Shown here: positions 15,437-23,635 of the stretch, one piece after another
Layout: every line of letters starts with the position of its first letter
Numbering within the stretch: the first letter of the stretch is position 1
NCBI GenBank assembly: GCA_049644345.1
Contig: JBARRS010000129.1
Span: 1-28,594, forward strand
Reading direction: 5' to 3'
Origin: JBARRS01 sp049644345
GTDB lineage: Bacteria; Actinomycetota; Thermoleophilia; Gaiellales; Gaiellaceae
Length of the DNA stretch: 28,594 bases
Translations under genes and position numbers: made by a program
The notes under the pieces: model-generated
Database searches by the model: none
Seen by the model: the letters and a program-made list of their open reading frames with translations, nothing else
What the model was told of the DNA's origin: nothing

Positions 15437-15778
15437 GTGCGAACCGTTTCGCTCCTGTCCCTCCTCGTCTCGGTCGCCCTGGTGGGCGTGCTGATGACCT
15501 CGCAGCTCGGCGGCACCCACGGCACGGCGAAGAGCGGCGCCCTCGCTCAGATCGACCAGGCGGCACGCACCGGCGCGGCCGTGAGCCTCAATCTTGCGGA
15601 CGGAATGCTCGAGCGTTACCAGGCAGCGCAGGGCACGTATGCGGGAGCTGACCTGACCGGCCTGAACGTGACGCTGGTCCGCGCCGACACCGCCTCGTAC
15701 TGCGTCGAGACGACGTCCGGCGGGAAGGTCTTCCACGAGGACGGTCCCGGCGGCAGCCCCGCGACGGGGCACTGCTAG
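15437..15778 (+). CDS. Small membrane-anchored, pilin-like protein of unknown function
   Basis: A 113-residue protein with one N-terminal hydrophobic segment (LLSLLVSVALVGVLM), then an extracytoplasmic part of about 90 residues. The layout is like a minor pilin or type II secretion pseudopilin: a long N-terminal helix (LAQIDQAARTGAAVSLNLAD), a tyrosine-rich turn (GTYAGADL) and a C-terminal region with two Cys (SYCVET ... GHC) that may form a disulfide loop. There is no clear prepilin peptidase site before the hydrophobic stretch, so this is a resemblance only. The GTG is the only sensible start, and no SD is seen. It stands alone, divergent from the sulfur operon. Confidence 0.6.
   Translation: MRTVSLLSLLVSVALVGVLMTSQLGGTHGTAKSGALAQIDQAARTGAAVSLNLADGMLERYQAAQGTYAGADLTGLNVTLVRADTASYCVETTSGGKVFHEDGPGGSPATGHC
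15756..15770. terminator. Short GC hairpin at convergent gene ends
   Basis: GCCCCG-cga-CGGGGC forms a 6-bp stem with a 3-nt loop inside the last codons of the pilin-like gene, next to the stop of the convergent reductase gene; the two stops are adjacent, with no spacer. There is no T-run, so it would be a weak or Rho-assisted terminator at best. Confidence 0.3.
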
Positions 15779-16729
15779 TCACCAGATCGCGGCGAGAAGC
15801 TCTTCCACCTCCGCGGGACTTGCCGGCCGGGGGTTCGCCAACGCGCCCGGCCGGGCGGCGGCGGCCTCGGCAACCTCTCCGAGCTCCTCCTTCGGCACAC
15901 CGAAATCGCGCAGCGGCTGAAAGCCGCCGAGGCGGGCGAGCTCTTCGGCCTGGGCGGCGGGATCGCCCCCGAGTGCCTGCCCAAGCTGTGGAGGAACGAA
16001 GTCCGCGTTGAAGCGCAGCGCGGGCGGGAGCGCGAGCGCATTCATGGCGCCGTGCGGAAGGCCGTAGCGTCCCCCGAGAGCCTGCGCGATCGCGTGCCCG
16101 AGCGCGAGGCCCGAGCGCGCGAGCGCCTCGCCCCCGAGTGCGGCGCCGCGGAGCAACGCCGTTCGCGCCTCGACGTCGTCCGGCCGCTCGACCACGCGTG
16201 GCAGCTGCTCGGCAATCGCGCCCGCGGCCGCCAACGCCATCTTGTCCGCCGTAGGGTCTCGACCCCGGGCATAAAGGGCCTCCGCGCAGTGCGCGAGCGC
16301 GTTCATCGCAGTCCCGACGGTCTCCTCACGGCCGAGCGAAAGCGTCAGCTCCGGCTCGTAGACGATCGCGGCGAGCCTGGCACCGCTGCCCCCGCCTCTC
16401 ATCCGCCGCTCCCGGTCCCGCACGCCGAAGAACGCCGTCCATTCGGCGCCCGAGTAGGTGGTCGGGACCGAGACGAGCGGCAGCCCGGTCTCCGCCGAGA
16501 TCGCCTTCGCCAGATCGATCGCGCTGCCGCCTCCAACCACGACGAGGCCGTCCGAGCCCTCGGCTCTGCGGGACACGTTGGCGATGCGGTCGGTCGGAAC
16601 CTCGCTCCAGCGGCGGTCGGCGGGCAGGTCGAGGTTCGACCAGCGCTTGCTCGCGACGACGAAGGGGCGCTCGATGCCGAGCTCGTCGAGGGCAGCGGGA
16701 AGCTCGCCGAGGCCCCAGCGGACGATCAA
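15779..16729 (-). CDS. Maleylacetate-reductase-like iron-ADH family dehydrogenase
   Basis: A 316-residue member of the iron-containing alcohol dehydrogenase superfamily, closest in motifs to maleylacetate reductases, which turn maleylacetate into 3-oxoadipate with NAD(P)H in (chloro)aromatic breakdown. Seen are VGGGSAIDLAKAI (NAD-binding GGGS at 66-69), VPTTYSGAEWT (88-98), MNALAHCAEALYA (142-154), and His212 and His226. Asn143 stands where the metal-binding Asp of iron-ADHs would be, as in maleylacetate reductases, so metal-free catalysis is likely. It is slightly short for the family (about 350). The TTG start overlaps the LysR stop by 4 bp (TTGA). No dioxygenase partner is encoded nearby, so the physiological substrate is open. 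Confidence 0.75.
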   Translation of the reverse strand: MIVRWGLGELPAALDELGIERPFVVASKRWSNLDLPADRRWSEVPTDRIANVSRRAEGSDGLVVVGGGSAIDLAKAISAETGLPLVSVPTTYSGAEWTAFFGVRDRERRMRGGGSGARLAAIVYEPELTLSLGREETVGTAMNALAHCAEALYARGRDPTADKMALAAAGAIAEQLPRVVERPDDVEARTALLRGAALGGEALARSGLALGHAIAQALGGRYGLPHGAMNALALPPALRFNADFVPPQLGQALGGDPAAQAEELARLGGFQPLRDFGVPKEELGEVAEAAAARPGALANPRPASPAEVEELLAAIW

Positions 16730-17622
16730 GACGGCACGCGCTCGCGTGCGAAGTCGACGAATGCCTGCGCGGCGCGGGTAGGAGAGCGACCGGCGGACCG
16801 GACGAGCGAGATCTCCCGCGCCGGCTCGAGCCCCTTCACACGCGCGGTGGCGAGCGTGCCGACGGCAAGCTCGGCCTCGATCGCGGAGCGCGAGATGAAC
16901 GTGACTCCGTAGCCCGCCGCGACGGCGCTCTTCACCGACTCCTGCAGGCCGAGCTCGAGCCGCACGTCGAGGTCGCGCAGCCGCACTCCCTTCTCGCGCA
17001 GCTCGTCGTCGATCACCTGCCGCACCCCCGCTCCCTCCTGCATGAGGATCAGCGGCTCCGCCCGCAGCTCCTCGAGCGAGAGGGTCCGGCCGGCGAATGC
17101 GTGGGCGGGAGGGCAGGCGAGCACGACCTCGTCGCGGAAGAAGGGCTCGAACTCGACGGAGCGGTGCCGCCGGGCGGCGCCGACGACGCCGAGCTCGAGC
17201 TCCCGCTCGGCGACACGGTCGACGACGCTCTGCGTGTCCGAGATCGAGAGCGAGACGGCGACGCCTGGGTTGCGCCGCTGAAACTCCGCGAGAAGCAGGG
17301 GCACGACCGTGCCCCCCGGCCCGGTCGAAGCGCCGATCTCGAGCGTCCCGGTGAGCTCGCCCCGCTCCCCGCTCGTCACCTCCTCGAGCAGCTGCCCCTC
17401 GAGGGCGAGCAGCCGCTGCGCGCTGCGGTACAGGCGCAGCCCCGCCTCCGTCGGCTCGACCCGGCGGCCGGAACGGTCGAGAAGCTTCAGCCCGAGTCGC
17501 TTCTCGAGCGAGCGCACCTGGAGGCTGATCGCCGGTTGGGTGACGCCGAGGCGCTCGGCCGCGCGTGAGAAGCTCTTGCGCTCGACCACCTCGCAGAATG
17601 CAGCGAGCTGACGCGTATCCAT
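16726..17622 (-). CDS. LysR-type transcriptional regulator
   Basis: A 298-residue LysR regulator. The N-terminal winged helix-turn-helix (residues 1-60) has FSRAAERLGVTQPAISLQVRSLE, followed by the linker helix and a periplasmic-binding-protein-like effector domain (about 90-295) starting LEIGASTGPGGTVVPLLL, most like the CysL/CbbR branch. It is co-translated with the reductase gene by a TTGA overlap, so it may control that gene and itself. The divergent lipoprotein gene starts only 11 bp away, so its regulatory site must lie within coding sequence. The ATG has no SD, but CATAAT stands 8 nt upstream, so the transcript may be leaderless. Confidence 0.9.
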   Translation of the reverse strand: MDTRQLAAFCEVVERKSFSRAAERLGVTQPAISLQVRSLEKRLGLKLLDRSGRRVEPTEAGLRLYRSAQRLLALEGQLLEEVTSGERGELTGTLEIGASTGPGGTVVPLLLAEFQRRNPGVAVSLSISDTQSVVDRVAERELELGVVGAARRHRSVEFEPFFRDEVVLACPPAHAFAGRTLSLEELRAEPLILMQEGAGVRQVIDDELREKGVRLRDLDVRLELGLQESVKSAVAAGYGVTFISRSAIEAELAVGTLATARVKGLEPAREISLVRSAGRSPTRAAQAFVDFARERVPS

Positions 17623-17642
17623 AAGAAACTATTATGGTAACT
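17623..17642. promoter_or_regulatory. Overlapping divergent -10 elements, likely leaderless starts
   Basis: Only 11 bp separate the LysR ATG (17622, minus) from the lipoprotein ATG (17634, plus). The AT-rich core CTATTATG reads as TATTAT on the plus strand (17630-17635), 7 nt before a GTG at 17643, and as CATAAT on the minus strand, 8 nt before the LysR ATG. Neither gene has an SD. This fits actinobacterial-style leaderless promoters facing opposite ways through one shared -10 region. Confidence 0.4.
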
Positions 17643-18104
17643 GTGCTCCGGTTGCTCGGCATCACCGCGGTCACCGCCTCGTTCGTCGCGAGCTGCGGGA
17701 GCGGCAGTCACCCGCCGCCCTCGAGGGTGACGGCGATCGACCAAAGCGCGGCGCGATTCGTCGTAGGGGTCGACGCCGATCTCCGCAGCGGCAAGTTCCC
17801 GCACGCATGGCGCTCTCTCCACCCCGCCCAGAAACGAGTCGTCACGGCGCCGCGGCTCGCGACGTGCTACCCGAGCCACCAATTACCGCCGACGGTCACC
17901 TTCGTGGCGAGCAAGGTCGCAACCGTGGCGTGGACGGTTCCCGGAACGACAAGGCCGACTCAGGCGAAGGAGGTCACGGTCACCGCGAAGTCGCGCGGCC
18001 GTGTCGTCGACACCTTTGTCCAGCACGTCGTGCGCGTCGGCGACAGGTGGGCCTGGATGATGAGCCGGGCCTTCTTCCGCGCCGCGAAGCGCGGCGCCTG
18101 TTGA
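17634..18104 (+). CDS. Putative secreted lipoprotein of unknown function
   Basis: A 156-residue protein with a lipoprotein signal: basic/hydrophobic start, then VASC near residue 21, where the Cys would be lipidated and anchor the protein outside the membrane. The mature domain is small and basic, with a Trp-rich end (VRVGDRWAWMMS) as in NTF2-like or SnoaL-like lipoproteins, but I do not recognise the family. The ATG at 17634 gives the full frame; a GTG at 17643, three codons in, fits the leaderless promoter better. It is divergent from LysR and ends 3 bp from the convergent helicase gene. Confidence 0.65.
   Translation: MVTVLRLLGITAVTASFVASCGSGSHPPPSRVTAIDQSAARFVVGVDADLRSGKFPHAWRSLHPAQKRVVTAPRLATCYPSHQLPPTVTFVASKVATVAWTVPGTTRPTQAKEVTVTAKSRGRVVDTFVQHVVRVGDRWAWMMSRAFFRAAKRGAC
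18079..18097. terminator. GC-rich hairpin at convergent ends of lipoprotein and helicase genes
   Basis: GCGCCGCG-aag-CGCGGCGC forms an 8-bp perfect stem within the last codons of the lipoprotein gene, just before two convergent stop codons. No T-run follows, so it could slow polymerase from both sides but is not a classic intrinsic terminator. Confidence 0.3.
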
Positions 18105-18107
18105 GCG

Positions 18108-19976
18108 TCAGCCCTCCGCGAGGACGGACAGGATCTCCGTGCCGTAGCGCTCGAGCTTCGTAGGCCCGACACCCGGAACTGCCGCCAGCTCGGCAAGGCT
18201 CCGGGGCTCGCGCTCGGCGATCAGCTCGAGCGTCGAGTTGTGGAAGACGACGTACGCCGGCACCTCGTCCTCGTTCGCGCGCCTCAGGCGCCACTCCTTC
18301 AGCGTCCGGAACACCGGCGGCAGCTCAGCCTCCACCCGGGCCGGGCGCTCGGCCGGCCTCGTCTGCACCCCGAGCTCGGCCAGGAAACGGCTCGGCCTGC
18401 GTGTCCACGTCAGGGCCAGGTGCCGACGCGCCCGAGTCATCCCGACATAGAGAAGGCGCCGTTCCTCACCGATCGCGGCTGTGCTCCCTAGGGCCTGCTT
18501 GCACGGAAGCTCGCGGTCCTCGACCCGCGGCAGGAAGACGGCGTCCCACTCGAGCCCCTTTGCCCGGTGCAGCGTCAGCAGGTGGACGCCGCCCTGGGCG
18601 CCGTGGTCGAAGCGCTCTCGCAGCCACGCGATCCACTCTGCGAGGTCGGCGCCCTCGAACTCCTCCGCCAGCCGAACGAGGCGCGCGAGGTCATTCTGCC
18701 GGGTCAGCTCGCGCTCGCCGAGGCGATCCGGCGGGCGCTCGAGCCAGCCGTGCTCGAGCGCGACTCTGCGCACCTCGGCCGCGACCGAGCCCGCCGACGA
18801 CGACGGCAGCGCCTTGAGCAGCTGCCGCGCGGCGTCGCGCGTGAGGAGCGCGGCGCCCTGGAACGGGATTCGGGCGTCGCTCAGCACTTCCTCGAAGTCG
18901 GCCGAGCGCGCGTTCAGCCGGACGAGCACGGCCATCTCCTCGAGCGGAGTCCCCTCTGCGTGGAGGGCGCGGATCCGCTCGACGACGAAGGCCGCCTCAC
19001 CGTCCGCGTCGCCGAATCCGCGAAGGTCCGGCTCGGGCCCTTCGGGTCGGGTCGGCCTCAGCGTCTTCTCGGCACCGCCGAGCCGCGGCACGAGACAGTT
19101 CGCGAGCTCGAGGACCTGGCGCGTCGAGCGGTAGTTCGCCTCCAACCGCACGACCGTCGCGTGCGGGAAGCGTTGCGGCATCGCGAGCAGGTACTCCGGA
19201 GTCGCCCCGGTGAAGGCGTAGATCGACTGGTAGTCGTCGCCGACGGCGCAGAGCTCGTCACCGCCGCCGAGCCAGAGCTCGAGCAGCGTCTGCTGGAGCA
19301 AGTTCACGTCCTGGTACTCGTCGACCGTGAAGGCGCGGTAGCGGTCGCGGACCTCAGCGAGCGCCGAGGGCTCCTCTTCGAGCAGACGGATCGCGTGCTC
19401 GAGCAGGTCCTCGAAATCGACGTAGCCGGAGTCGAGCTTGCGCCCCTCGTACTCGCGGAAGACGCGCGTCATCAGGTCGGGCGGGATCGGCGGCTCACGC
19501 TCGCCGAGTGCGTGGCGGTAGGTCTCCGGGGTCAGCCTCCGGTTCTTCGCCCACTCGACCTCCGTTGCCAGGTCGGCGGCGGGCCGGAAGCGGTACGGCC
19601 GTGGGAGCGAGTTGCCGATGTGGCGAAGCGGAAGCGCCTTCGAGGCCAGGATCCGGCCTTGCGGCTCTCCGCGGAAGTGCCGAAGCTGGGCAAGCGCAGC
19701 CGAGTGGAACGTCCGTGCGGTGACACCATGGGCGCCGAGGCTTTCCAGCCGCGCCCGCATCTCGCCCGCGGCCTTGTCGGTGAACGCGACGGCGAGGATC
19801 TCTTCGGCCCGGAACGCGCCCGTCGCAACCTGATTCCCGATCCGGCGCGTGATCGTGGTCGTCTTCCCCGAGCCCGCGCCGGCGAGGATGCAGACCGGGC
19901 CGCGAACGGTCTCGACCGCCCGCCGCTGCTCGTCGTTGAGGGCGTCGAAGATCGCCGCCGGGTCCATCCAGGTCAC
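18108..19976 (-). CDS. UvrD/Rep family DNA helicase with C-terminal HRDC-like domain (UvrD2-like)
   Basis: A 622-residue superfamily 1A helicase that unwinds DNA with ATP in repair. Visible motifs in order are the Q-motif region (LNDEQRRAVE), Walker A GAGSGKTT (33-40), the Ia region FTDKAAGEM, DEYQDVN (Walker B), GDDYQSIYAFTGA (motif III), LEANYRST (motif IV) and, near 475-525, TLHRAKGLEWDAVF and RLLYVGMTRA. The C-terminus (about 550-620) ends with YVVFHNSTLELIA and LAAVPGVGPTKLERYG, an HRDC domain as in actinobacterial UvrD2. GTG at 19976 gives the full frame; the ATG three codons later (19967) is equally possible. It lies 27 bp after the CapD-like gene and may share its transcript. Confidence 0.9.
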   Translation of the reverse strand: MTWMDPAAIFDALNDEQRRAVETVRGPVCILAGAGSGKTTTITRRIGNQVATGAFRAEEILAVAFTDKAAGEMRARLESLGAHGVTARTFHSAALAQLRHFRGEPQGRILASKALPLRHIGNSLPRPYRFRPAADLATEVEWAKNRRLTPETYRHALGEREPPIPPDLMTRVFREYEGRKLDSGYVDFEDLLEHAIRLLEEEPSALAEVRDRYRAFTVDEYQDVNLLQQTLLELWLGGGDELCAVGDDYQSIYAFTGATPEYLLAMPQRFPHATVVRLEANYRSTRQVLELANCLVPRLGGAEKTLRPTRPEGPEPDLRGFGDADGEAAFVVERIRALHAEGTPLEEMAVLVRLNARSADFEEVLSDARIPFQGAALLTRDAARQLLKALPSSSAGSVAAEVRRVALEHGWLERPPDRLGERELTRQNDLARLVRLAEEFEGADLAEWIAWLRERFDHGAQGGVHLLTLHRAKGLEWDAVFLPRVEDRELPCKQALGSTAAIGEERRLLYVGMTRARRHLALTWTRRPSRFLAELGVQTRPAERPARVEAELPPVFRTLKEWRLRRANEDEVPAYVVFHNSTLELIAEREPRSLAELAAVPGVGPTKLERYGTEILSVLAEG

Positions 19977-20003
19977 CGTAGCCGCGGCGCCCGACGGCGC
20001 GTG

Positions 20004-21884
20004 TTACGAAAGCGTGTCTTCCAGCACGAAGCTGCGATCCGCGTACTGAGGGGCGCGCACCATCGCGCCGAGACGGGCGACCACCTCGAGCGTCTCGCCA
20101 TCCTCGACCAGGCGGTCGAGCTCCGTGAGCTCGTCCTCGAGCCAGCCCGCCTCGACCACCGGGCCGCTCACGCGCATGATCTTCGGATGCGGTGTCGGCA
20201 GCGCGTCCTCGCCTTCGCCCCAGAGCTCCTCGTGCAACTTCTCCCCGGGCCGGACGCCGACGAACTCGATCGCGATGTCCGCGTCGGGCGCCTTGCCCGA
20301 GAGCCGGATCATCTGCTCGGCAAGCTCGACGATCCTGACCGGATCCCCCATGTCGAGCACGAACACGTCGCCGCGACCGCCGATCGACCCTGCCTGGATC
20401 ACGAGCGAGACCGATTCCGGGATCGTCATGAAGAAGCGCGTCATCTCCGGGTGCGTGACCGTGACCGGACCGCCCTTGGCGATCTGACGGCGAAAGATGG
20501 GGATCACGCTCCCGGACGACCCGAGGACGTTGCCGAAGCGGACCGCGACGAAGCGCGTCGAGACGTCGTCCCGGGCCCCGAAGGCTTCGACGATCCACTC
20601 GCAGAGCGCCTTCGACTGGCCCATGACCGTCTTCGGGTTGACGGCCTTGTCGGTCGAGACGAGGACGAATCGCGAGGCGCCGTACTCGACCGCGGCCTCG
20701 GCGACGACCTTCGTCGCGAGCACGTTGTTCCTCACCGACTCGAGCGGGTTCGCCTCCATCAGCGGCACGTGCTTGTAGGCCGCGGCGTGGAATACGACGG
20801 CGGGCCGGTAACGGTCGAAGACCTGGCGCATCTTCACGCGGTTGGATACATCGGCGAGCATGGGAACCGCGGCCGAGAACTCGCGCTCGTCCACGAGCTC
20901 GCGCTCGATCTCGAACAGCGGCGTCTCCGCTTGGTCGACGAGCACGAGGCGCTGAGGCGAAAGCCGGGCGATCTGGCGACAGAGCTCGGCGCCGATCGAG
21001 CCGCCGGCGCCGCTGACGAGCACGGTCTCGTCCCGAAGGTAGGACGCGACCTCGCGGAGATCGACCTCGACCGGCTCGCGGCCGAGCACGTCCTCGACCT
21101 GCACTGGCCGGATCTGCGCAGCGAGGTCGTTGTCGCCGGAGATCAGCTCGTAGAGCCCCGGCAGCGTCCTGACCGGCACGCCCCCCTCGCGGGTGATCGT
21201 GACGATCCGCCGGCGCACCTCACCCGACGCAGAGGGGATCGCGATCAGAACTTCGTCCGGCTTGTTGTCGCGGAGGATGTGCGGCAGGTCGTCGATCGTC
21301 CCGAGCACGCGGACGCCGTGGATGCGACTGCCGCGCTTCCGCGGGTCGTCGTCGATGTAGCCGATCGTCGTCGAGCGAAGCTGAGGCGAGCGCTGCATCT
21401 CCTTGACGATGAGCTGGCCGGCGTCGCCCGCGCCGACGACCAGGACTTCGCGGCCGCGTGCGACGAGCCCCGTGGCCGACGGCCGCTCCATGATCGTCCG
21501 CGCGAGCAGGCGCGTGCCGGCGACGAGGGCGAGCAGGATGAGCCAATCCATCACCGCAACCGAGCGCGGCAGGCGGATCTGGCTCACCGGCGAGAAGAAG
21601 TAGACGATCAGGTCGGCGAGCACGGAGGCGACCGTGACTCCGCGGAACGCGCTCCACATGTCGCGCGTGGAGACGTAACGCCACCAGCGGTCGTAGAAGC
21701 CGAAGAGGACAAAAACGAACAGCTTGATCGCGACGGCGATCAGGATCGTCCGGTGCAGGAGCGTGTCGTAGTACGGCGGGACGCCGTTGTCGAACCTCAG
21801 CTGGAAGGCGAGGAACCACGCGACGGCAACGAGGGCTCCGTCGGCGCCGAGCTGCCAAAGCCGGTGCCTGTTCAGAGGAATCAC
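20004..21884 (-). CDS. CapD/PglF-like nucleotide-sugar 4,6-dehydratase, membrane-bound
   Basis: A 626-residue protein of the WbpM/PglF/CapD class. Four N-terminal membrane helices (about 10-130) are followed by a Rossmann-like domain with VVGAGDAGQLIV (149-160), then the SDR catalytic domain with GAGGSIG (292-298). The active site reads STDKAVNPKTVMGQSK (410-425), with Asp412 and Lys413 and with Met421 in place of the usual SDR Tyr, the hallmark of this class. These enzymes convert UDP-GlcNAc to the UDP-4-keto-6-deoxy sugar. The GTG start overlaps the stop of the aminotransferase gene by 4 bp, and that enzyme would use the 4-keto product directly. Confidence 0.9.
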   Translation of the reverse strand: MIPLNRHRLWQLGADGALVAVAWFLAFQLRFDNGVPPYYDTLLHRTILIAVAIKLFVFVLFGFYDRWWRYVSTRDMWSAFRGVTVASVLADLIVYFFSPVSQIRLPRSVAVMDWLILLALVAGTRLLARTIMERPSATGLVARGREVLVVGAGDAGQLIVKEMQRSPQLRSTTIGYIDDDPRKRGSRIHGVRVLGTIDDLPHILRDNKPDEVLIAIPSASGEVRRRIVTITREGGVPVRTLPGLYELISGDNDLAAQIRPVQVEDVLGREPVEVDLREVASYLRDETVLVSGAGGSIGAELCRQIARLSPQRLVLVDQAETPLFEIERELVDEREFSAAVPMLADVSNRVKMRQVFDRYRPAVVFHAAAYKHVPLMEANPLESVRNNVLATKVVAEAAVEYGASRFVLVSTDKAVNPKTVMGQSKALCEWIVEAFGARDDVSTRFVAVRFGNVLGSSGSVIPIFRRQIAKGGPVTVTHPEMTRFFMTIPESVSLVIQAGSIGGRGDVFVLDMGDPVRIVELAEQMIRLSGKAPDADIAIEFVGVRPGEKLHEELWGEGEDALPTPHPKIMRVSGPVVEAGWLEDELTELDRLVEDGETLEVVARLGAMVRAPQYADRSFVLEDTLS

Positions 21885-22963
21885 GCCGGCACCCCCACGG
21901 CCTCCCGGACGACGGAGACGACCCGCTCCTGAACCTCGGCGGAAATCGAGGGCCAGAGCGGCAGCGCGAGGTTCTCGCGCCCAGCGCGCTCGGTCTCCGG
22001 CAGTGAGCCCTCCTCGTAGCCGAGGGCGCGGACGGCGGGCTGAAGGTGGAGCGGCGTCGTGTAGTAGGACGCGTTCGCGATCCCGGCCCCGTTCAGGCCG
22101 GATGCGATCCGGTCGCGTTCGGACGAGCGGACGACGTACATGTGGTAGACGTGAGCGGGGTCGTCCTCGGGCAGCTCGCAGACGTCTCCGAGCCCCAGCT
22201 CGTCGTAGCGCGCCGCTGCCTCGCGACGCGCACGGTTCCAGCCGTCGACCTGCCGCAGGAAGACCCGCAGCGCCGTAGCTTGGAGCTCGTCGAGCCGCGA
22301 GTTGTAGCCGACGTACTCGAAGATCTTCTTGTCGCGCGACCCGTGGAAGCGCAGCATGCGGACGCGGTCGAGGAGCTCCTCGTCGGTCGAGGCCACCAGG
22401 CCGCCGTCTCCAAGCCCGAAGAGGTTCTTCGTCGGGTAGAAGCTGAAGGTCGTCGCCACGCCGGTGGTGGCGATCCCGGGCGCACCGAAGGCCTGCGCGG
22501 CGTCCTCGATCAGCGGGATCCCGAGCTCAGCGAGCTCGTCCAGAGCGGCCGGCCGCCCAAAGAGGTGGACGGCGATCAACGCGCGCGTCCGCTCGGTCAC
22601 CTTCGCGGACACGTCGCGCGGGTCGAGGTTCAGCGTCACGGGGTCGATGTCCGCGAACATCGGCGTCGCGCCGCGCTGCATCACCGCCTCGGCGGTCGCG
22701 TAGAAGGTGAACGCCGGGCAGATCACCTCGTCGCCGACGCCGACCCCGAGCGCGTCCAGCACGAGCACGAGGGCGTCCGTGCCGTTCCCGACCCCGATCG
22801 TCTGCGACACGCCGAGATATGTCGCCGCCTCCTGCTCGAACTCGCGGACGTTCGGACCGAGGATGAACTCGCCCGACTCGAGCACCTCGGCAAGCCGCTC
22901 CTTCAGCTCGGGGAGCAGCGGCTCGTACTGCGCCTTGACGTCGACGAGCGGGATCTCAGGCAC
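21881..22963 (-). CDS. DegT/DnrJ/EryC1 PLP aminotransferase (PglE-like)
   Basis: A 360-residue fold-type I sugar aminotransferase that puts an amino group on a keto-sugar nucleotide, usually from glutamate. It has VGNGTDAL (58-65), AFTFYATAEA, EDAAQAFGA (153-161, with the PLP-binding Asp and Gln) and SFYPTKN (174-180), where Lys179 binds PLP. With the 4,6-dehydratase it would make a UDP-4-amino-4,6-dideoxy sugar. I chose the GTG at 22963, which gives the family start PEIPLVDVKAQY; it overlaps the DedA stop by 8 bp. The open frame upstream of it is DedA shadow. Confidence 0.9.
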   Translation of the reverse strand: MPEIPLVDVKAQYEPLLPELKERLAEVLESGEFILGPNVREFEQEAATYLGVSQTIGVGNGTDALVLVLDALGVGVGDEVICPAFTFYATAEAVMQRGATPMFADIDPVTLNLDPRDVSAKVTERTRALIAVHLFGRPAALDELAELGIPLIEDAAQAFGAPGIATTGVATTFSFYPTKNLFGLGDGGLVASTDEELLDRVRMLRFHGSRDKKIFEYVGYNSRLDELQATALRVFLRQVDGWNRARREAAARYDELGLGDVCELPEDDPAHVYHMYVVRSSERDRIASGLNGAGIANASYYTTPLHLQPAVRALGYEEGSLPETERAGRENLALPLWPSISAEVQERVVSVVREAVGVPA

Positions 22964-23615
22964 GTCGACGGAGTCTAGACGAGCGCCTTTGGAGCACCAG
23001 GTACGCGAGCGAGACGACGACAACGGCTACGACCGCGTACTCGGCGAAGCTGAATCCGTGATTGAAACGTTCGTAGCTCGCGCCGAGACCCCAGCCGGCC
23101 GCGGCGATCCCGAAGCACCAGGGAAGGCAGCCGGCGAAGGTAAGGATCGTGAAGCGAACCGGCTCCATCCGCGCCACCCCGGCCGGGATCGAGATGAACG
23201 AGCGCACGACCGGAACGATGCGCCCGGCGAACACCGCTGCCGCGCCGTAACGCTCGAACCACCGGTCCGCTCGCGCGAGCTTGTCGCGGTCCAGGTGGAG
23301 CCAGCGGCCATGGCGCTCGAGGTAGGGGCGTCCGCCGAAGAAGCCGATCGCCCAGCCGACCAGCGAGCCGAGGGTGTTGCCGAGCGTTCCGGCCAGGGAC
23401 ATCCCGAGAAATGCCCAGAAACCATGCGGGATTCGCTCGCCGAAGAGCAGTACGCCCTGGCCCGCAAACGCCCCGGCGGCCACCGCTCCGCCGTAGAGCA
23501 TCACGAGCTCGCTTGCCGCCGGGAAGACGGCGTCTACGACCATCAGGCCGAAGACTGCATAGAGCCCGTGGTTACCGATCAGCGATGTCAGCGAGCCGGA
23601 GACGGACGCGAGCAC
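22956..23615 (-). CDS. DedA family membrane protein
   Basis: A 219-residue DedA/VTT-domain membrane protein. Recognisable are FPAASELVMLYGGAVAAG near the N-terminus, the glycine-rich re-entrant loop LGNTLGSLVGWAIGFFGG, and FAGRIVPVVRSFISIPAGVARM, which holds the conserved Arg residues. Some members flip undecaprenyl phosphate or phosphatidylethanolamine back across the membrane. That would suit its place directly upstream of sugar-nucleotide genes for a lipid-linked glycan, where carrier lipid must be recycled, but this is inference. GTG start; 20 bp after the phosphodiester-glycosidase-like gene. Confidence 0.85.
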   Translation of the reverse strand: MLASVSGSLTSLIGNHGLYAVFGLMVVDAVFPAASELVMLYGGAVAAGAFAGQGVLLFGERIPHGFWAFLGMSLAGTLGNTLGSLVGWAIGFFGGRPYLERHGRWLHLDRDKLARADRWFERYGAAAVFAGRIVPVVRSFISIPAGVARMEPVRFTILTFAGCLPWCFGIAAAGWGLGASYERFNHGFSFAEYAVVAVVVVSLAYLVLQRRSSRLRRRA

Positions 23616-23635
23616 GCGGCGAGTCTACGGACGCT

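Noticed and set aside
18567..21932. Plus-strand open frame of 1121 codons
   Set aside because: It is antisense to the helicase and CapD-like genes, both with full sets of family motifs. The product is Arg/Asp/His/Leu-rich with no domain, as expected from the complement of GC-rich codons.
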